Source: Blastococcus sp. URHD0036 (GTDB taxonomy: Bacteria; Actinomycetota; Actinomycetes; Mycobacteriales; Geodermatophilaceae). Taken from it: a stretch of 64,000 nucleotides of DNA. The position numbers were made by a program, and so were the translations under genes. The stretch's first letter is position 1. Each line of letters opens with the position of its first letter. Below are positions 33,047 through 40,878 of the stretch, one piece after another. The notes below the pieces were generated by a model. It saw only the letters and a program-made list of their open reading frames with translations. It was not told the DNA's origin and ran no database searches. The stretch covers positions 372,001 to 436,000 of the forward strand of contig NZ_JNIK01000014.1 in the NCBI RefSeq assembly GCF_000701365.1, given 5' to 3'.

Positions 33047-33565
33047 GTGCCGCGCCTCAAGCCGCTGCCGGACGTGGTCGCGCCCGGCCTCGACGTCCTG
33101 TTCTGCGGGATCAACCCGTCGCTGACCTCCGCCGAGGTGGGGCACCACTTCGCCCGGCCCGGGAACCGGTTCTGGCCGGCGCTGCACCTGGCCGGGCTGA
33201 CGCCACGGCGGCTGACCCCGGCCGAGGACCGGGAGCTCCCGCGGTACGGGCTGGGCTCGACCAACATCGTCGACCGGCCCACCCGCACCGCCGCGGAGCT
33301 GAGCACCGCGGAGCTGCAGGCCGGGCTGGCCGCGCTGGCCGACCTCGTCACCGAGTACCGGCCCCGGGTGCTCGCCGTCCTCGGCGTGACCGCCTGGCGG
33401 CTGGCGACCGGCCGGCCGAGGGCCGCGCTCGGCCGCCAGCCGGAGCCGCTGGGTGGGGCCGACACCTGGGTGGTGCCGAACCCGAGCGGGCTCAACGCCC
33501 ACCACCAGCTGCCCGACCTCGCCCGCTGGTACGCCGCGCTGCGGCCGCCGGCCGATCCGTCCTAG
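33047..33565 (+). CDS. mug: G/U mismatch-specific DNA glycosylase
   Basis: A 172-residue Mug-type uracil-DNA glycosylase that removes uracil or ethenocytosine from mismatches with G. The active-site block FCGINPSLTSAEVGHHFARPGNRFW contains the catalytic Asn of the GINP motif. YGLGSTNIVDRPT and the C-terminal NPSGLNAH (minor-groove loop) complete the family signature. Start GTG 33047. It diverges from the broken MaoC gene and converges on the NlpC/P60 gene with a 4-base overlap of the ends. Confidence 0.94.
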   Translation: MPRLKPLPDVVAPGLDVLFCGINPSLTSAEVGHHFARPGNRFWPALHLAGLTPRRLTPAEDRELPRYGLGSTNIVDRPTRTAAELSTAELQAGLAALADLVTEYRPRVLAVLGVTAWRLATGRPRAALGRQPEPLGGADTWVVPNPSGLNAHHQLPDLARWYAALRPPADPS

Positions 33566-34794
33566 GCGAGGCGGCGGGCGCTGTTGTAGCCCGGCACGGA
33601 GTCGACCGGGGCGACCTTGACCGGCTGCCCGTAGGTCGAGGCGTGGACCATCTGGCCGTTGCCGATGTAGAGGCCGACGTGGGTGACCGGGCTGTAGAAG
33701 AACACCAGGTCACCGGGCTGCAGCTCGGCGCGCGACACCGGCGTGCCCATCCGCGCCTGCATGCTGCTCGAGTGCGGGAGGCTGATGCCGGCCGCGGCGT
33801 AGGCGTACTGCGTCAACCCCGAGCAGTCGAAGGCGTTCGGGCCGGCCGCGGCCCACACGTAGGGGTCGCCGAGCTGGGCCATCGCGGTGTCGACGGCGAC
33901 CTGGGCGGCCGGGCCGGCGGCCCGCGCGGCCGCAGGCGCGGGAGCCGGTGCGGCGGCCGGCCGGGGCACGGGACGCGGGGCGGGGGCCGCGGCCGGCGCA
34001 GGCGCAGGCGCAGGCGCCGGTCCGGCGGCGGCCTGGCTCCCCGCGGCCTGGTCCGCGGCGGCCTGGTCCGCGGCCGCCCGTGCGGCGGCCTGCTCCGCGG
34101 CTGCCCGCGCGGCCTGCTCCGCGGCGGCCTGCTCGGCCGCGGCCCGGGCGGCGGCCTCCGCCGCGGCGGCGGCCTGCCGTGCCGCCTCCTCCTCGGCGGC
34201 CAGCCGGTCGTAGTCGGCCTGGAAGCGGGCGACCTGCTCGTCGAGGGCGGCCTGCTGCCCGGCCACGTCGTCGAGGAGCTCCTGGGCCTGCGCCTCGGCG
34301 TCGGCGGCGGCCGTCCGGGCGGCGTCGGCGTCCGCACCGGCCGCGGTGGCGTCGCCGAGCAACTCGTTGCCGTGGTCGGCGATGGTCTGCAGGGTGCTCA
34401 TCCGGTCGAGCAGGTCGTCCGGGGAGTCGCTGGTGAGCATGCCCTCCAGCGAGCTCAGCCGGTCGCCGGTCCAGGCGCTCCGGGCCACGGTGGCCACCCG
34501 CTCGCGGGCCGCGGCGAGGGTGGCCTCGGCCGCGTCGACCTGAGCGGCCGCGGCCTCGGCGTCCCGCTGCGCCTGCGCCAGACCCTCGCGCGCCTCGTTG
34601 AACCGTTCGGTGACGACCTCGAGGTCGTGACCCCGGGCGGCGAGGAGCTCGGCGGCCTCCTGGGAGGTCGCGGGTTCCTCGGGCGCTGCGGACGCCGGCA
34701 GCGGCGCCAGGGCGAGGCCACCGGCGGTGGCGAGGACCAGGAGTGCCCGGGTGCCGGGGAGGCGACGGCGGGCAGGGCGGTGCGAACTCGCCAT
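33562..34794 (-). CDS. Secreted NlpC/P60 peptidoglycan endopeptidase with coiled coil
   Basis: A 410-residue RipA-like cell-wall hydrolase. A signal peptide covers about residues 1-38 (RPARRRLPGTRALLVLATAGG, cut after ASA). A long Ala/Glu-rich coiled coil (about 45-240), an Ala-Pro linker and a C-terminal NlpC/P60 domain follow. The catalytic Cys is in NAFDCSGLTQYAY and the His in THVGLYIGNGQMVHA. It should cut D-Glu-DAP bonds during cell separation, with the coiled coil as autoinhibitory or anchoring arm. ATG 34794 gives a standard signal peptide; GTG 34821 is an alternative. A sigma-70-like promoter with MtrA-like repeats lies about 190 bases upstream. Confidence 0.92.
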   Translation of the reverse strand: MASSHRPARRRLPGTRALLVLATAGGLALAPLPASAAPEEPATSQEAAELLAARGHDLEVVTERFNEAREGLAQAQRDAEAAAAQVDAAEATLAAARERVATVARSAWTGDRLSSLEGMLTSDSPDDLLDRMSTLQTIADHGNELLGDATAAGADADAARTAAADAEAQAQELLDDVAGQQAALDEQVARFQADYDRLAAEEEAARQAAAAAEAAARAAAEQAAAEQAARAAAEQAAARAAADQAAADQAAGSQAAAGPAPAPAPAPAAAPAPRPVPRPAAAPAPAPAAARAAGPAAQVAVDTAMAQLGDPYVWAAAGPNAFDCSGLTQYAYAAAGISLPHSSSMQARMGTPVSRAELQPGDLVFFYSPVTHVGLYIGNGQMVHASTYGQPVKVAPVDSVPGYNSARRLA

Positions 34795-34870
34795 GGGTGG
34801 CGGGGTGTTCCTCTCGTGCACGGCCGCCCCCCGGGATCAGGCAGGACCGGCGTGCGCGCAGACGGCACTC

Positions 34871-34889
34871 GACCGACCCCGGGTCGGTC
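34871..34889. repeat. Hairpin in the NlpC/P60 leader
   Basis: GACCGACCCCGGGTCGGTC forms 8 perfect pairs around CCG. It lies in the predicted 5' leader of about 180 bases upstream of the NlpC/P60 gene. It could influence transcription elongation or be an operator; no riboswitch class is recognised around it. Confidence 0.4.
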
Positions 34890-34983
34890 AGCGGTCCTCC
34901 ACCGGTGGCGCGCCTGCCGGCGGGGAGCGGCATCCGGGCCGGCTGCCACCAGGTGGTGACGGAGAGCCGTCCGGACCCGAGTC

Positions 34984-35012
34984 ACGCTAGGTCCGTGACC
35001 GGACCGTGACAA
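34984..35012 (-). promoter_or_regulatory. Sigma-70-like promoter of the NlpC/P60 gene with MtrA-like direct repeats
   Basis: On the minus strand, TTGTCA (35007-35012) and TAGCGT (34984-34989) are 17 bases apart, a good -35/-10 pair. Inside lie two 9-mers, GTCACGGTC (35002-35010) and GTCACGGAC (34991-34999), repeated with an 11-base period. GTCAC direct repeats of this kind are known for MtrA, the essential regulator of cell-wall hydrolase genes in actinobacteria. The regulatory assignment is inference. Confidence 0.55.
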
Positions 35013-35081
35013 ACCGTGCCGAGAAGAGCCAGCTCAGGAAGGCGGGCCGCCGGGACCGGCCGGGCGTGTCGGCCGGTCCCC

Positions 35082-36236
35082 TCAGCCGCGGGCCGCGGCG
35101 ACCGCCTCGGCGAGCCGGCGCACGCCCTCGTCCACCACGTCGGCGGTCACCCCGGAGTAGGCCAGGCGGAAGGCGTTCTCGCCGCCCTCCAGCAGGAAGT
35201 CGGTGCCCGGCACGATCGTCACGCCCCGCGCCGTCGCCTCCCGCACGATCGCCGCGACGTCGTGCCCCTCGTCCTCGGGCAGGCTGACCCACAGGAAGTA
35301 GCCGCCCTCGGGACGCCGGAAGGTCGCCTGCGGCAGGTGCCGGCGCAGCGCCTCGTCGAGGACGCCGACCCGCTCGGCCAGCGCCGTCTTGACCCGCTCC
35401 AGCGCCGACGGGAACCGGTCGCCGGTGACGTACTGGTACACGGTGGCCTGAGCGACCATGTTCGGCGCGATGTAGGTGTTGGTGGCCCGCACCCGGATCC
35501 GGTCGATCACGGCCGGCGGCCCGACCAGGTAGCCCACGCGGATGCCGGGGCAGACGGTCTTGGAGAACGAGCAGGCGTAGACGACCTGCTCGCTGTCGGC
35601 GCCGCCGTCGAGCTCGAGCATCCGGGGCAGCGGCTCACCGGTGAACCGCACGTCGACGTACGGGTCGTCCTCGAACAGCAGGAAGTCGTACTGCTTCGCC
35701 AGCGCCAGCAGCCGCTCCCGCTTGGCCAGGGAGAGCGTGTACCCGGCGGGGTTCTGGAAGTTCGGGATGACGTGGGCCAGCGCCGGCCGGAGGCCACCGG
35801 CGAGCAGCGCCTCGACCTCGTCGACGTCGATGCCGTCCTCCTGCAGCGTCACCAGGTGCACCTCGCCGCCCCGCTCGCGCAGCCCCAGCAGGGTGCGGTC
35901 GTAGGTGGGCCGCTCGGTGATCACCGCGGTGCCGGGCTTCACGTACTCGTCGAAGAGGAACGCGTCGGCCTGCATGGAGCCGTTGGTGACCAGCACGTGG
36001 TCCTCGGGGACGTCGTGCTTCTGGGCGATCCAGCGGCGCAGCGGCACGTAGCCGACCGCGGTGCCGTAGCCGGTGACGCCCGCCGGGTCGCTGTCGAAGG
36101 CGGCCACGGCGGCCTGCTTGAGGCCCTCGACGTCGACGATGTCGGTCGACGGGGCGCCCCGGGCGAAGGAGATCGCCGCGGGCGGCGCCGGGCGCGGGGT
36201 CTGACCGGTGTCGGAGTCGGTCGGCGAGTGCGTCAC
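35082..36236 (-). CDS. PLP-dependent aminotransferase, class I/II (LysN/MocR-like)
   Basis: A 384-residue fold-type I aminotransferase. The pyridoxal-binding Lys is in ACSFSKTVCPGIRVGYL; the Asn in IPNFQNPAGYTLS, the Asp-Tyr of LLFEDDPYVDVRF and the carboxylate-binding Arg in FRLAYSG are in their expected places. The pattern resembles 2-aminoadipate/valine-pyruvate aminotransferases and the C-terminal half of MocR regulators, but there is no HTH domain. GTG 36236 overlaps the end of the EamA exporter gene, so the two are coupled. Together with the divergent LysR gene this suggests control of amino-acid level and export. Confidence 0.9.
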   Translation of the reverse strand: MTHSPTDSDTGQTPRPAPPAAISFARGAPSTDIVDVEGLKQAAVAAFDSDPAGVTGYGTAVGYVPLRRWIAQKHDVPEDHVLVTNGSMQADAFLFDEYVKPGTAVITERPTYDRTLLGLRERGGEVHLVTLQEDGIDVDEVEALLAGGLRPALAHVIPNFQNPAGYTLSLAKRERLLALAKQYDFLLFEDDPYVDVRFTGEPLPRMLELDGGADSEQVVYACSFSKTVCPGIRVGYLVGPPAVIDRIRVRATNTYIAPNMVAQATVYQYVTGDRFPSALERVKTALAERVGVLDEALRRHLPQATFRRPEGGYFLWVSLPEDEGHDVAAIVREATARGVTIVPGTDFLLEGGENAFRLAYSGVTADVVDEGVRRLAEAVAAARG

Positions 36237-37189
36237 ACCCGTGATCCTGCCGTGCCGGCCACGGCCGCGTCGTCCGGGTTCCGGCCGGCGGGCACGGGCG
36301 CGGCCGGACGGGGGAGTCGGGGCGGGCGGGAGCCGATGAGCACGCCGGCGACGACCAGTGCACCGCAGGCCAGCTCGACCGGTGGCGTCGCCTCCCCGAA
36401 CATCAGCCACGCCGACGCCGTGCCGACCACGGGGACCAGCATCGAGAACGGCGCGACGACACCGGAGGGGTGCCGGCTCATCAGTGCCGTCCAGATGCCG
36501 GAGCCGCCGAGCGTGGCGACGACGACCGTGAACGCCAGGCCGCCCAGGGCCAGCAGCCCCTCGCGGGAGCCGAGGCCGGTGAGCGACTCCCCGATGCGGG
36601 CCGGGCCCTCGGTCAGCAGAGAGACCGCGAGCATGGGCAGCGGCGGGACCGTGGTCATCCAGAGCATGAGCCGGAAGGGGCGGGCCGGGCGGGCCAGCCG
36701 GTTGCTCAGGTTGCCCAGCGCCCAGCCCAGCCCGCCGCAGAGGGTGAGCAGCACCGGGAGCAGCGTCGCGCCGCCGTCCAGCCCGGCCCGGTGCACCGCG
36801 ATGCCGCCGAGGCCCGCGACGGCGAGCAGGATCCCGGCCAGCTGACGGCCGCTCAGCCGCTCGTGCAGGAGCAGGCCGGCCAGCGCGACGGTGAACGGCG
36901 CCGACGACTGCAGCACCAGCGAGGCGAGGCCGGTCGGCATGCCGGCGTCCATGGCGGCGTAGAGGAACACGAACTGCAGGACGCCGAAGCCGAACCCGTA
37001 GCCGAGCAGCCAGCGCAGCGGGACGTCGGGTCGCGGCACGAGCAGGACCGTCGGGACGGCGATGACGGCGAACCGCAGGAAGACGAGGAAGAACGGTGGG
37101 AAGTGCTCCAGCGAGAGGTGGATCGCCGGGAAGTTCAGTCCCCAGACGACCGCGACCAGCAGCGCGAGGAGGCGGTCACGGGTGGGCAT
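36233..37189 (-). CDS. EamA/DMT-family transporter (RhaT/YdcZ-like exporter)
   Basis: A 318-residue membrane protein with ten hydrophobic helices in two EamA repeats. The first repeat starts LLALLVAVVWGLNFPAIHLSLEH, and the second includes LCGGLGWALGNLSNRLA. Such proteins usually export amino acids or metabolites. Start ATG 37189. It heads a two-gene operon with the aminotransferase and is divergent from a LysR-family gene, a common layout for regulated amino-acid exporters (compare LysE-type exporters with ArgP-like regulators). Confidence 0.88.
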   Translation of the reverse strand: MPTRDRLLALLVAVVWGLNFPAIHLSLEHFPPFFLVFLRFAVIAVPTVLLVPRPDVPLRWLLGYGFGFGVLQFVFLYAAMDAGMPTGLASLVLQSSAPFTVALAGLLLHERLSGRQLAGILLAVAGLGGIAVHRAGLDGGATLLPVLLTLCGGLGWALGNLSNRLARPARPFRLMLWMTTVPPLPMLAVSLLTEGPARIGESLTGLGSREGLLALGGLAFTVVVATLGGSGIWTALMSRHPSGVVAPFSMLVPVVGTASAWLMFGEATPPVELACGALVVAGVLIGSRPPRLPRPAAPVPAGRNPDDAAVAGTAGSRV

Positions 37190-37229
37190 GTCGTCCAGCC
37201 TGCGGCGATATTCCGTGCAGGACCAGCGA

Positions 37230-37248
37230 AACGTCCTGACATGTCGTT
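37230..37248. promoter_or_regulatory. Candidate LysR-type binding site
   Basis: AACG (37230-37233) and CGTT (37245-37248) are inverted around an 11-base centre, in the 72-base divergent region between the EamA and LysR-family genes. The spacing fits the usual T-N11-A type of LysR box, though the arms are short. Confidence 0.35.
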
Positions 37249-37261
37249 GTAGCGTTCCTTC

Positions 37262-38173
37262 ATGGACCTCAAGGCGCTGGAGACCCTGCGCGCGGTGCGG
37301 ACGCAGGGCGGGGTCAGCGCCGCGGCGGCCGTGCTGCACCTGACGCCGTCGGCGGTGTCGCAGCAGCTGTCCGGCCTCACCCGCGACGCCGGGGTGCCGC
37401 TCACCGAGCGGATCGGCCGCGGGTTGCGGCTCACGGCGGCGGGCGAGGCGCTGGCCGATGCCGCCGTCGACGTGGCGGTCGCGCTGGAGCGGGCGCGGGC
37501 GGCGTGCGCGGTGTTCCTCGACCGCCCGGAGGGCACCGTGACGCTGTCGGCCTTCCAGAGCGGGGCGAAGCTGCTGCTCCCGGGTCTCATCGGCCGGGTG
37601 CGGGCGCTGGGCGGGATCGACCTGGAGTGCTCCGACGAGGACGTCGCGCAGGACGAGTTCCCCGGCCTCACCGACCGCGTCGACGTCGTGGTGGCCCACC
37701 GGCCCGAGGGCGGCGCCGGCTGGCCGGGGGAGGGGTCCCGGCTGACCGTCGTCCCGCTGCTGCGCGAACCGCTGGACCTCGCGGTCGCCGCCGACCACCC
37801 GCTGGCCGACCGGGACGCCGTCCGGCCGGCCGACCTCGTCGGCGAGGAGTGGATCGCCGTCCGGCAGGGGTTCCCGGTGGCCGCCGTGCTGGACGCCGTC
37901 GCGGCGGCCTCGGGATCGCCGCCGCGGATCACCCAGCGGATCAACGACTTCTCCGTGGTCGAGGCCCTGGTCGCGGCGGGACACGGCGTCTCGCTGCTGC
38001 CCCGGCACACCGGCGGCACCCACCCGGGCGTGCGGCTGCTGCCGGTGCGCGGCGTGCGGGCCGGTCGCCGGGTGGAGGCGCTGCTGCGGCCCGACGTGGC
38101 CGAGCGCGTGGTGGTCCGGCGGGTCCTCGACGAGCTGGTCGCCGAGGCCGGCCGCTTCGGGTCCCCGGAGTAG
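37262..38173 (+). CDS. LysR-family transcriptional regulator (ArgP-like)
   Basis: A 303-residue regulator. The winged helix-turn-helix spans residues 1-62 (LETLRAVRTQGGVSAAAAVLH, LTPSAVSQQLSGL). The rest is a periplasmic-binding-like effector domain, with LSAFQSGAKLLLPGLI at its start. It is divergent from the EamA-aminotransferase operon and is its likely regulator. ATG 37262 fits the normal LysR N-terminus. A flavodoxin-like reductase gene follows 14 bases downstream on the same strand. Confidence 0.92.
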   Translation: MDLKALETLRAVRTQGGVSAAAAVLHLTPSAVSQQLSGLTRDAGVPLTERIGRGLRLTAAGEALADAAVDVAVALERARAACAVFLDRPEGTVTLSAFQSGAKLLLPGLIGRVRALGGIDLECSDEDVAQDEFPGLTDRVDVVVAHRPEGGAGWPGEGSRLTVVPLLREPLDLAVAADHPLADRDAVRPADLVGEEWIAVRQGFPVAAVLDAVAAASGSPPRITQRINDFSVVEALVAAGHGVSLLPRHTGGTHPGVRLLPVRGVRAGRRVEALLRPDVAERVVVRRVLDELVAEAGRFGSPE

Positions 38174-38187
38174 GGGAGGATCCCGCC

Positions 38188-38619
38188 GTGCCGCGCCTCC
38201 TCGTCGTCCACCACACGCCGTCGCCTGCGCTGCAGGCGGTGCTGGAGGCCGTCCGCGAGGGCGTCGCGATGGTCGACGACGTGGAGCTGACCGTGCGCCC
38301 GGCGCTGTCGGCGGGGCCGGCCGACCTGCTCGCCGCCGACGGCGTCCTGCTCGGGACGCCGGCCAACATCGGGTACATGTCGGGAGCGCTGAAGCACTTC
38401 TTCGACACCGTGTACTACCCGTGCCTCGACGCCACCGTCGGGCTGAAGTACGGCGTCTACGTGCACGGCAACGACGACACCGCGGGCGCCCTGACCAGCA
38501 TCGCGAAGATCACCGGCGCGCTGCGGTGGAAGCAGGTCGCCGCCCCGCTGAGCATCACCGGACCGGCCGATCTCGAGGCGGTCCGGGAGCTGGCGGCGAC
38601 GGTCGCGGTCAGCCTCTGA
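38188..38619 (+). CDS. Flavodoxin/NADPH-dependent FMN reductase-like protein
   Basis: A 143-residue flavodoxin-fold protein. LLVVHHTPSPALQAVLEAV resembles the FMN phosphate loop at the N-terminus, and DGVLLGTPANIGYMSGALKHFFDTVYY is the isoalloxazine-contacting segment typical of NADPH-dependent FMN reductases. GTG 38188 has GGGGAGGA 7 bases upstream. It probably acts as a small cytoplasmic quinone or flavin reductase. It may be co-transcribed with the LysR gene, but no functional link is evident. Confidence 0.83.
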   Translation: MPRLLVVHHTPSPALQAVLEAVREGVAMVDDVELTVRPALSAGPADLLAADGVLLGTPANIGYMSGALKHFFDTVYYPCLDATVGLKYGVYVHGNDDTAGALTSIAKITGALRWKQVAAPLSITGPADLEAVRELAATVAVSL

Positions 38620-38684
38620 GGGGTCCCGAGCGCCGGACACCGATCAGCGTCGCGCCTCGGGAGGCGATCGGGGATCCTGCTCCG

Positions 38685-39188
38685 GTGACTGCCGCCGGGA
38701 AGTCCTTCGCGGAGCGGATGCGCGACGCGCCGCCGCGCGTCGAGTTGCTGGTCGGCCGCGCGCTCCTCCTGGTGGTCGTCTCCTCGCTCTCGACCCCCGC
38801 GGAGTGGCTCGTCCCCGTCGTCCGGACGGCGGCCGACCGGCGCGGGGTCCACCTGGGCCCCCCACTGACGTTCCTGCTCGCCGTGGCCGCCGCTCTCGAA
38901 GTGGGGAACAGGCTCGACGCCGGCCCCGACCCCGACCCCGACCCGGGGCCCCGAGAGCCACTGAGCAGATCCCGGTGGCAGCGGGCACGCGGCAGGGCGG
39001 AGCTCTACGCCGTGGCGGGGGTGCCGGCGCTCACGGCACTGGTGCCCGGTCTGGTGGTGCTGCCGCGGCGGTCGCCGCTGTGGGGCTGGGCGGTCTCGGC
39101 CGCCGCACGGATGGCGGTGATCGTCGTCTTCGTGCTCGACAACGACCGCCTCAAGCGGCGCGAGGCGGCGGCCGCCCCGTCGTCCTGA
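38685..39188 (+). CDS. Hypothetical membrane protein
   Basis: A 167-residue protein I do not recognise. It has four hydrophobic stretches (about residues 22-38, 59-72, 106-124 and 131-149) and a central acidic/proline spacer with repeated Asp-Pro (encoded by a short CCCCGA repeat at 38924-38941). GTG 38685 is the likely start, but an internal ATG is possible. It converges on the LLM gene with 4 bases between stops. Confidence 0.6.
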   Translation: MTAAGKSFAERMRDAPPRVELLVGRALLLVVVSSLSTPAEWLVPVVRTAADRRGVHLGPPLTFLLAVAAALEVGNRLDAGPDPDPDPGPREPLSRSRWQRARGRAELYAVAGVPALTALVPGLVVLPRRSPLWGWAVSAAARMAVIVVFVLDNDRLKRREAAAAPSS

Positions 39189-39192
39189 GGGG

Positions 39193-40221
39193 TCAGCCGG
39201 CCGGGCGCCAGCCGAGCGCGGGGCCGAGCCGCTGCGCGATGTCGGTGAGGATCTGCACGTAGTCGGCGTCGGCGAAGCTGAACGGCAGCGCGAACACCAC
39301 CTCGTCGACCTCGCGGAACCCGGCGTGCGCGTAGAGCTGCTCGGCGATCGACTCGGCCGGCCCGATCAGGTCGCGGGCGAAGAGCATCCGCGCAGGGCCC
39401 TGGGGCGCGGTCGTCCGAGGGGTCCGGGCGTCGACGTAGGCCTCGTACCTCGCCCGCTGCTCCGCCGTCGCACCGTCGGTGGGGATGACCACCAGCCCCT
39501 GCGAGGCACGGCCGGCGGGGTGCGCGGCGCGGAAGGCCCGCAGGTGCGCTGCCTGCAGCCCCGCGAAGTCCGCCGGGTCGACGCCCTCGACGTCCTCCGA
39601 CCGCACCACGCTGCTGGTCAGCAGGTTCATCCCGTTCTCCCCGGCCCAGGCCGCCGACCGGAGCCCCGCGCCGCCGTACCACATCCGCGCCCGCAGCCCG
39701 GGCGAGTGCGGCTGCACCCGGTCGGAGAACTCCTCGACCACGCCCTCGCGGCCGGAGAACGTGCTGGCCGGCTCCCCGGCGACCAGCCGCAGCAGCCGGA
39801 GCACGCGCTCGTAGGAGAAGTCCTCGACGTCGGCGGTGTCGGGGTAGAGGGCTGCCTTGACGTCGTCCCAGTGCATCGGCGGGCCGACGCTCACCCCCGG
39901 GTTCAGCCGCCCACCGGACAGGACGTCGACGGTCGCCCAGTCCTCGGCGAGCCGCAGTGGGTTCTCCCAGCCGAGCGGGGTGACCGCGGTGCCGAGCTCG
40001 ATCCGCGTCGTCCGCTGGGTGGCCGCGGCCATGATCGCGACCGGCGAGGAGATGCCGTACTGCAGGTGGCGGTGCCGGAACCAGGCGCTGTCGAGGCCCA
40101 GCTGCTCGCCGAGCTCGACCACCCGCAGCGTCGTCTCGTGCCCGGCGGCGGGGTCGGCCGGGTCGAACGACCCGATGGTCAGGAAGCCCAGCTTCCGCAG
40201 CGGTGTCCCGGCCTCGGGCAT
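39193..40221 (-). CDS. LLM-class flavin-dependent monooxygenase
   Basis: A 342-residue luciferase-like TIM-barrel protein. KLGFLTIGSF at the N-terminus, GLDSAWFRHRHLQ, TRIELGTAVTPLGWENPLRLAEDWATVDVLSGGRLNPGVS (in blocks) and MWYGGAGLRSAAWAG identify the group that includes alkanal monooxygenase-like proteins. Of two in-frame ATGs, 40221 is preferred because GAGGAG lies 6 bases upstream of it, whereas it directly abuts the ATG at 40227. Substrate unknown. It is divergent from the dienelactone hydrolase-like gene. Confidence 0.87.
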   Translation of the reverse strand: MPEAGTPLRKLGFLTIGSFDPADPAAGHETTLRVVELGEQLGLDSAWFRHRHLQYGISSPVAIMAAATQRTTRIELGTAVTPLGWENPLRLAEDWATVDVLSGGRLNPGVSVGPPMHWDDVKAALYPDTADVEDFSYERVLRLLRLVAGEPASTFSGREGVVEEFSDRVQPHSPGLRARMWYGGAGLRSAAWAGENGMNLLTSSVVRSEDVEGVDPADFAGLQAAHLRAFRAAHPAGRASQGLVVIPTDGATAEQRARYEAYVDARTPRTTAPQGPARMLFARDLIGPAESIAEQLYAHAGFREVDEVVFALPFSFADADYVQILTDIAQRLGPALGWRPAG

Positions 40222-40296
40222 GACCATCTCCTCGATCGGATAGGTGAGGATTCAACCGGACAGGCATGCTGGACCCGACAGCGAGGGGGTGCCTGC

Positions 40297-40878
40297 GTGG
40301 CCGAGGTCGTCGTGTTCCACTCCGTGCACGGGCGGACTCCCGGGCTGCTGGAGTTCGCCGCGACGCTGCGGGCGGCCGGCCACACCGTGCACGTGCCGGA
40401 CCTGTTCGAGGGACGGGTGTTCGCCGACCTGGCGGCCGGCATCGCCCATGCGCAGGAGGTCGGCTTCGACACGGTCGTCGCGCGCGGACGGCGGGCGGTC
40501 GACGGCCTGCCCGCCGGCTGCGTCTACGCCGGCTTCTCCCTCGGCGTCCTCCCCGCGCAGGCACTGGCCCAGACCCGGCCCGGCGCCCGCGGCGCGCTGC
40601 TGTACTCCGGCTGCGTTCCCGCCACGACGTTCGGCGCCCGGTGGCCCGACGGCCTGCCGCTCCAGGTGCACGGCATGGTCGACGACGAGGTGTTCGCCGG
40701 CGAGGGCGACCTGGACGCCGCCCGGGCGCTCGTGGCCGCGGCCGAGGACGCCGAGCTGTACCTCTACGCCGGCTCCGCGCACCTGTTCGCCGACCCGGGG
40801 CTGGCCGGCTACGACGCGGTCGCCGCCTCCCAGCTCACCGCGCGGACGCTGCGCTTCCTGGCGCGCGTCGGTCAGTAG
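40297..40878 (+). CDS. Dienelactone hydrolase-family protein
   Basis: A 193-residue alpha/beta hydrolase. VVFHSVHGRTPGLLEFAATLR at the N-terminus and VHVPDLFEGRVF are typical of the family. The nucleophile elbow is YAGFSLGVLPA, with Ser where classical dienelactone hydrolases have Cys. Candidate triad partners are the Asp in MVDDEVFAGEG and the His in SAHLFAD. The true substrate is therefore uncertain. Start GTG 40297. Its 3' end overlaps the converging SDR gene by 7 bases. Confidence 0.85.
   Translation: MAEVVVFHSVHGRTPGLLEFAATLRAAGHTVHVPDLFEGRVFADLAAGIAHAQEVGFDTVVARGRRAVDGLPAGCVYAGFSLGVLPAQALAQTRPGARGALLYSGCVPATTFGARWPDGLPLQVHGMVDDEVFAGEGDLDAARALVAAAEDAELYLYAGSAHLFADPGLAGYDAVAASQLTARTLRFLARVGQ

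Larger units (their letters stand above)
34795..35081. other. Longest intergenic stretch (287 bases)
   Basis: This gap between the NlpC/P60 start and the aminotransferase stop holds the promoter, the direct repeats and the leader hairpin described separately. I found no credible small gene, tRNA or known riboswitch in it. Confidence 0.6.

Noticed and set aside
34795-34990. c-di-AMP (ydaO) riboswitch before the NlpC/P60 gene
   Set aside because: Such switches are common before cell-wall hydrolases in actinobacteria, but the conserved blocks of the ydaO consensus are not found on the minus strand here.
38924-38941. CCCCGA tandem repeat
   Set aside because: Three short units inside a hypothetical gene, encoding an Asp-Pro spacer in frame; too short to be a notable repeat.
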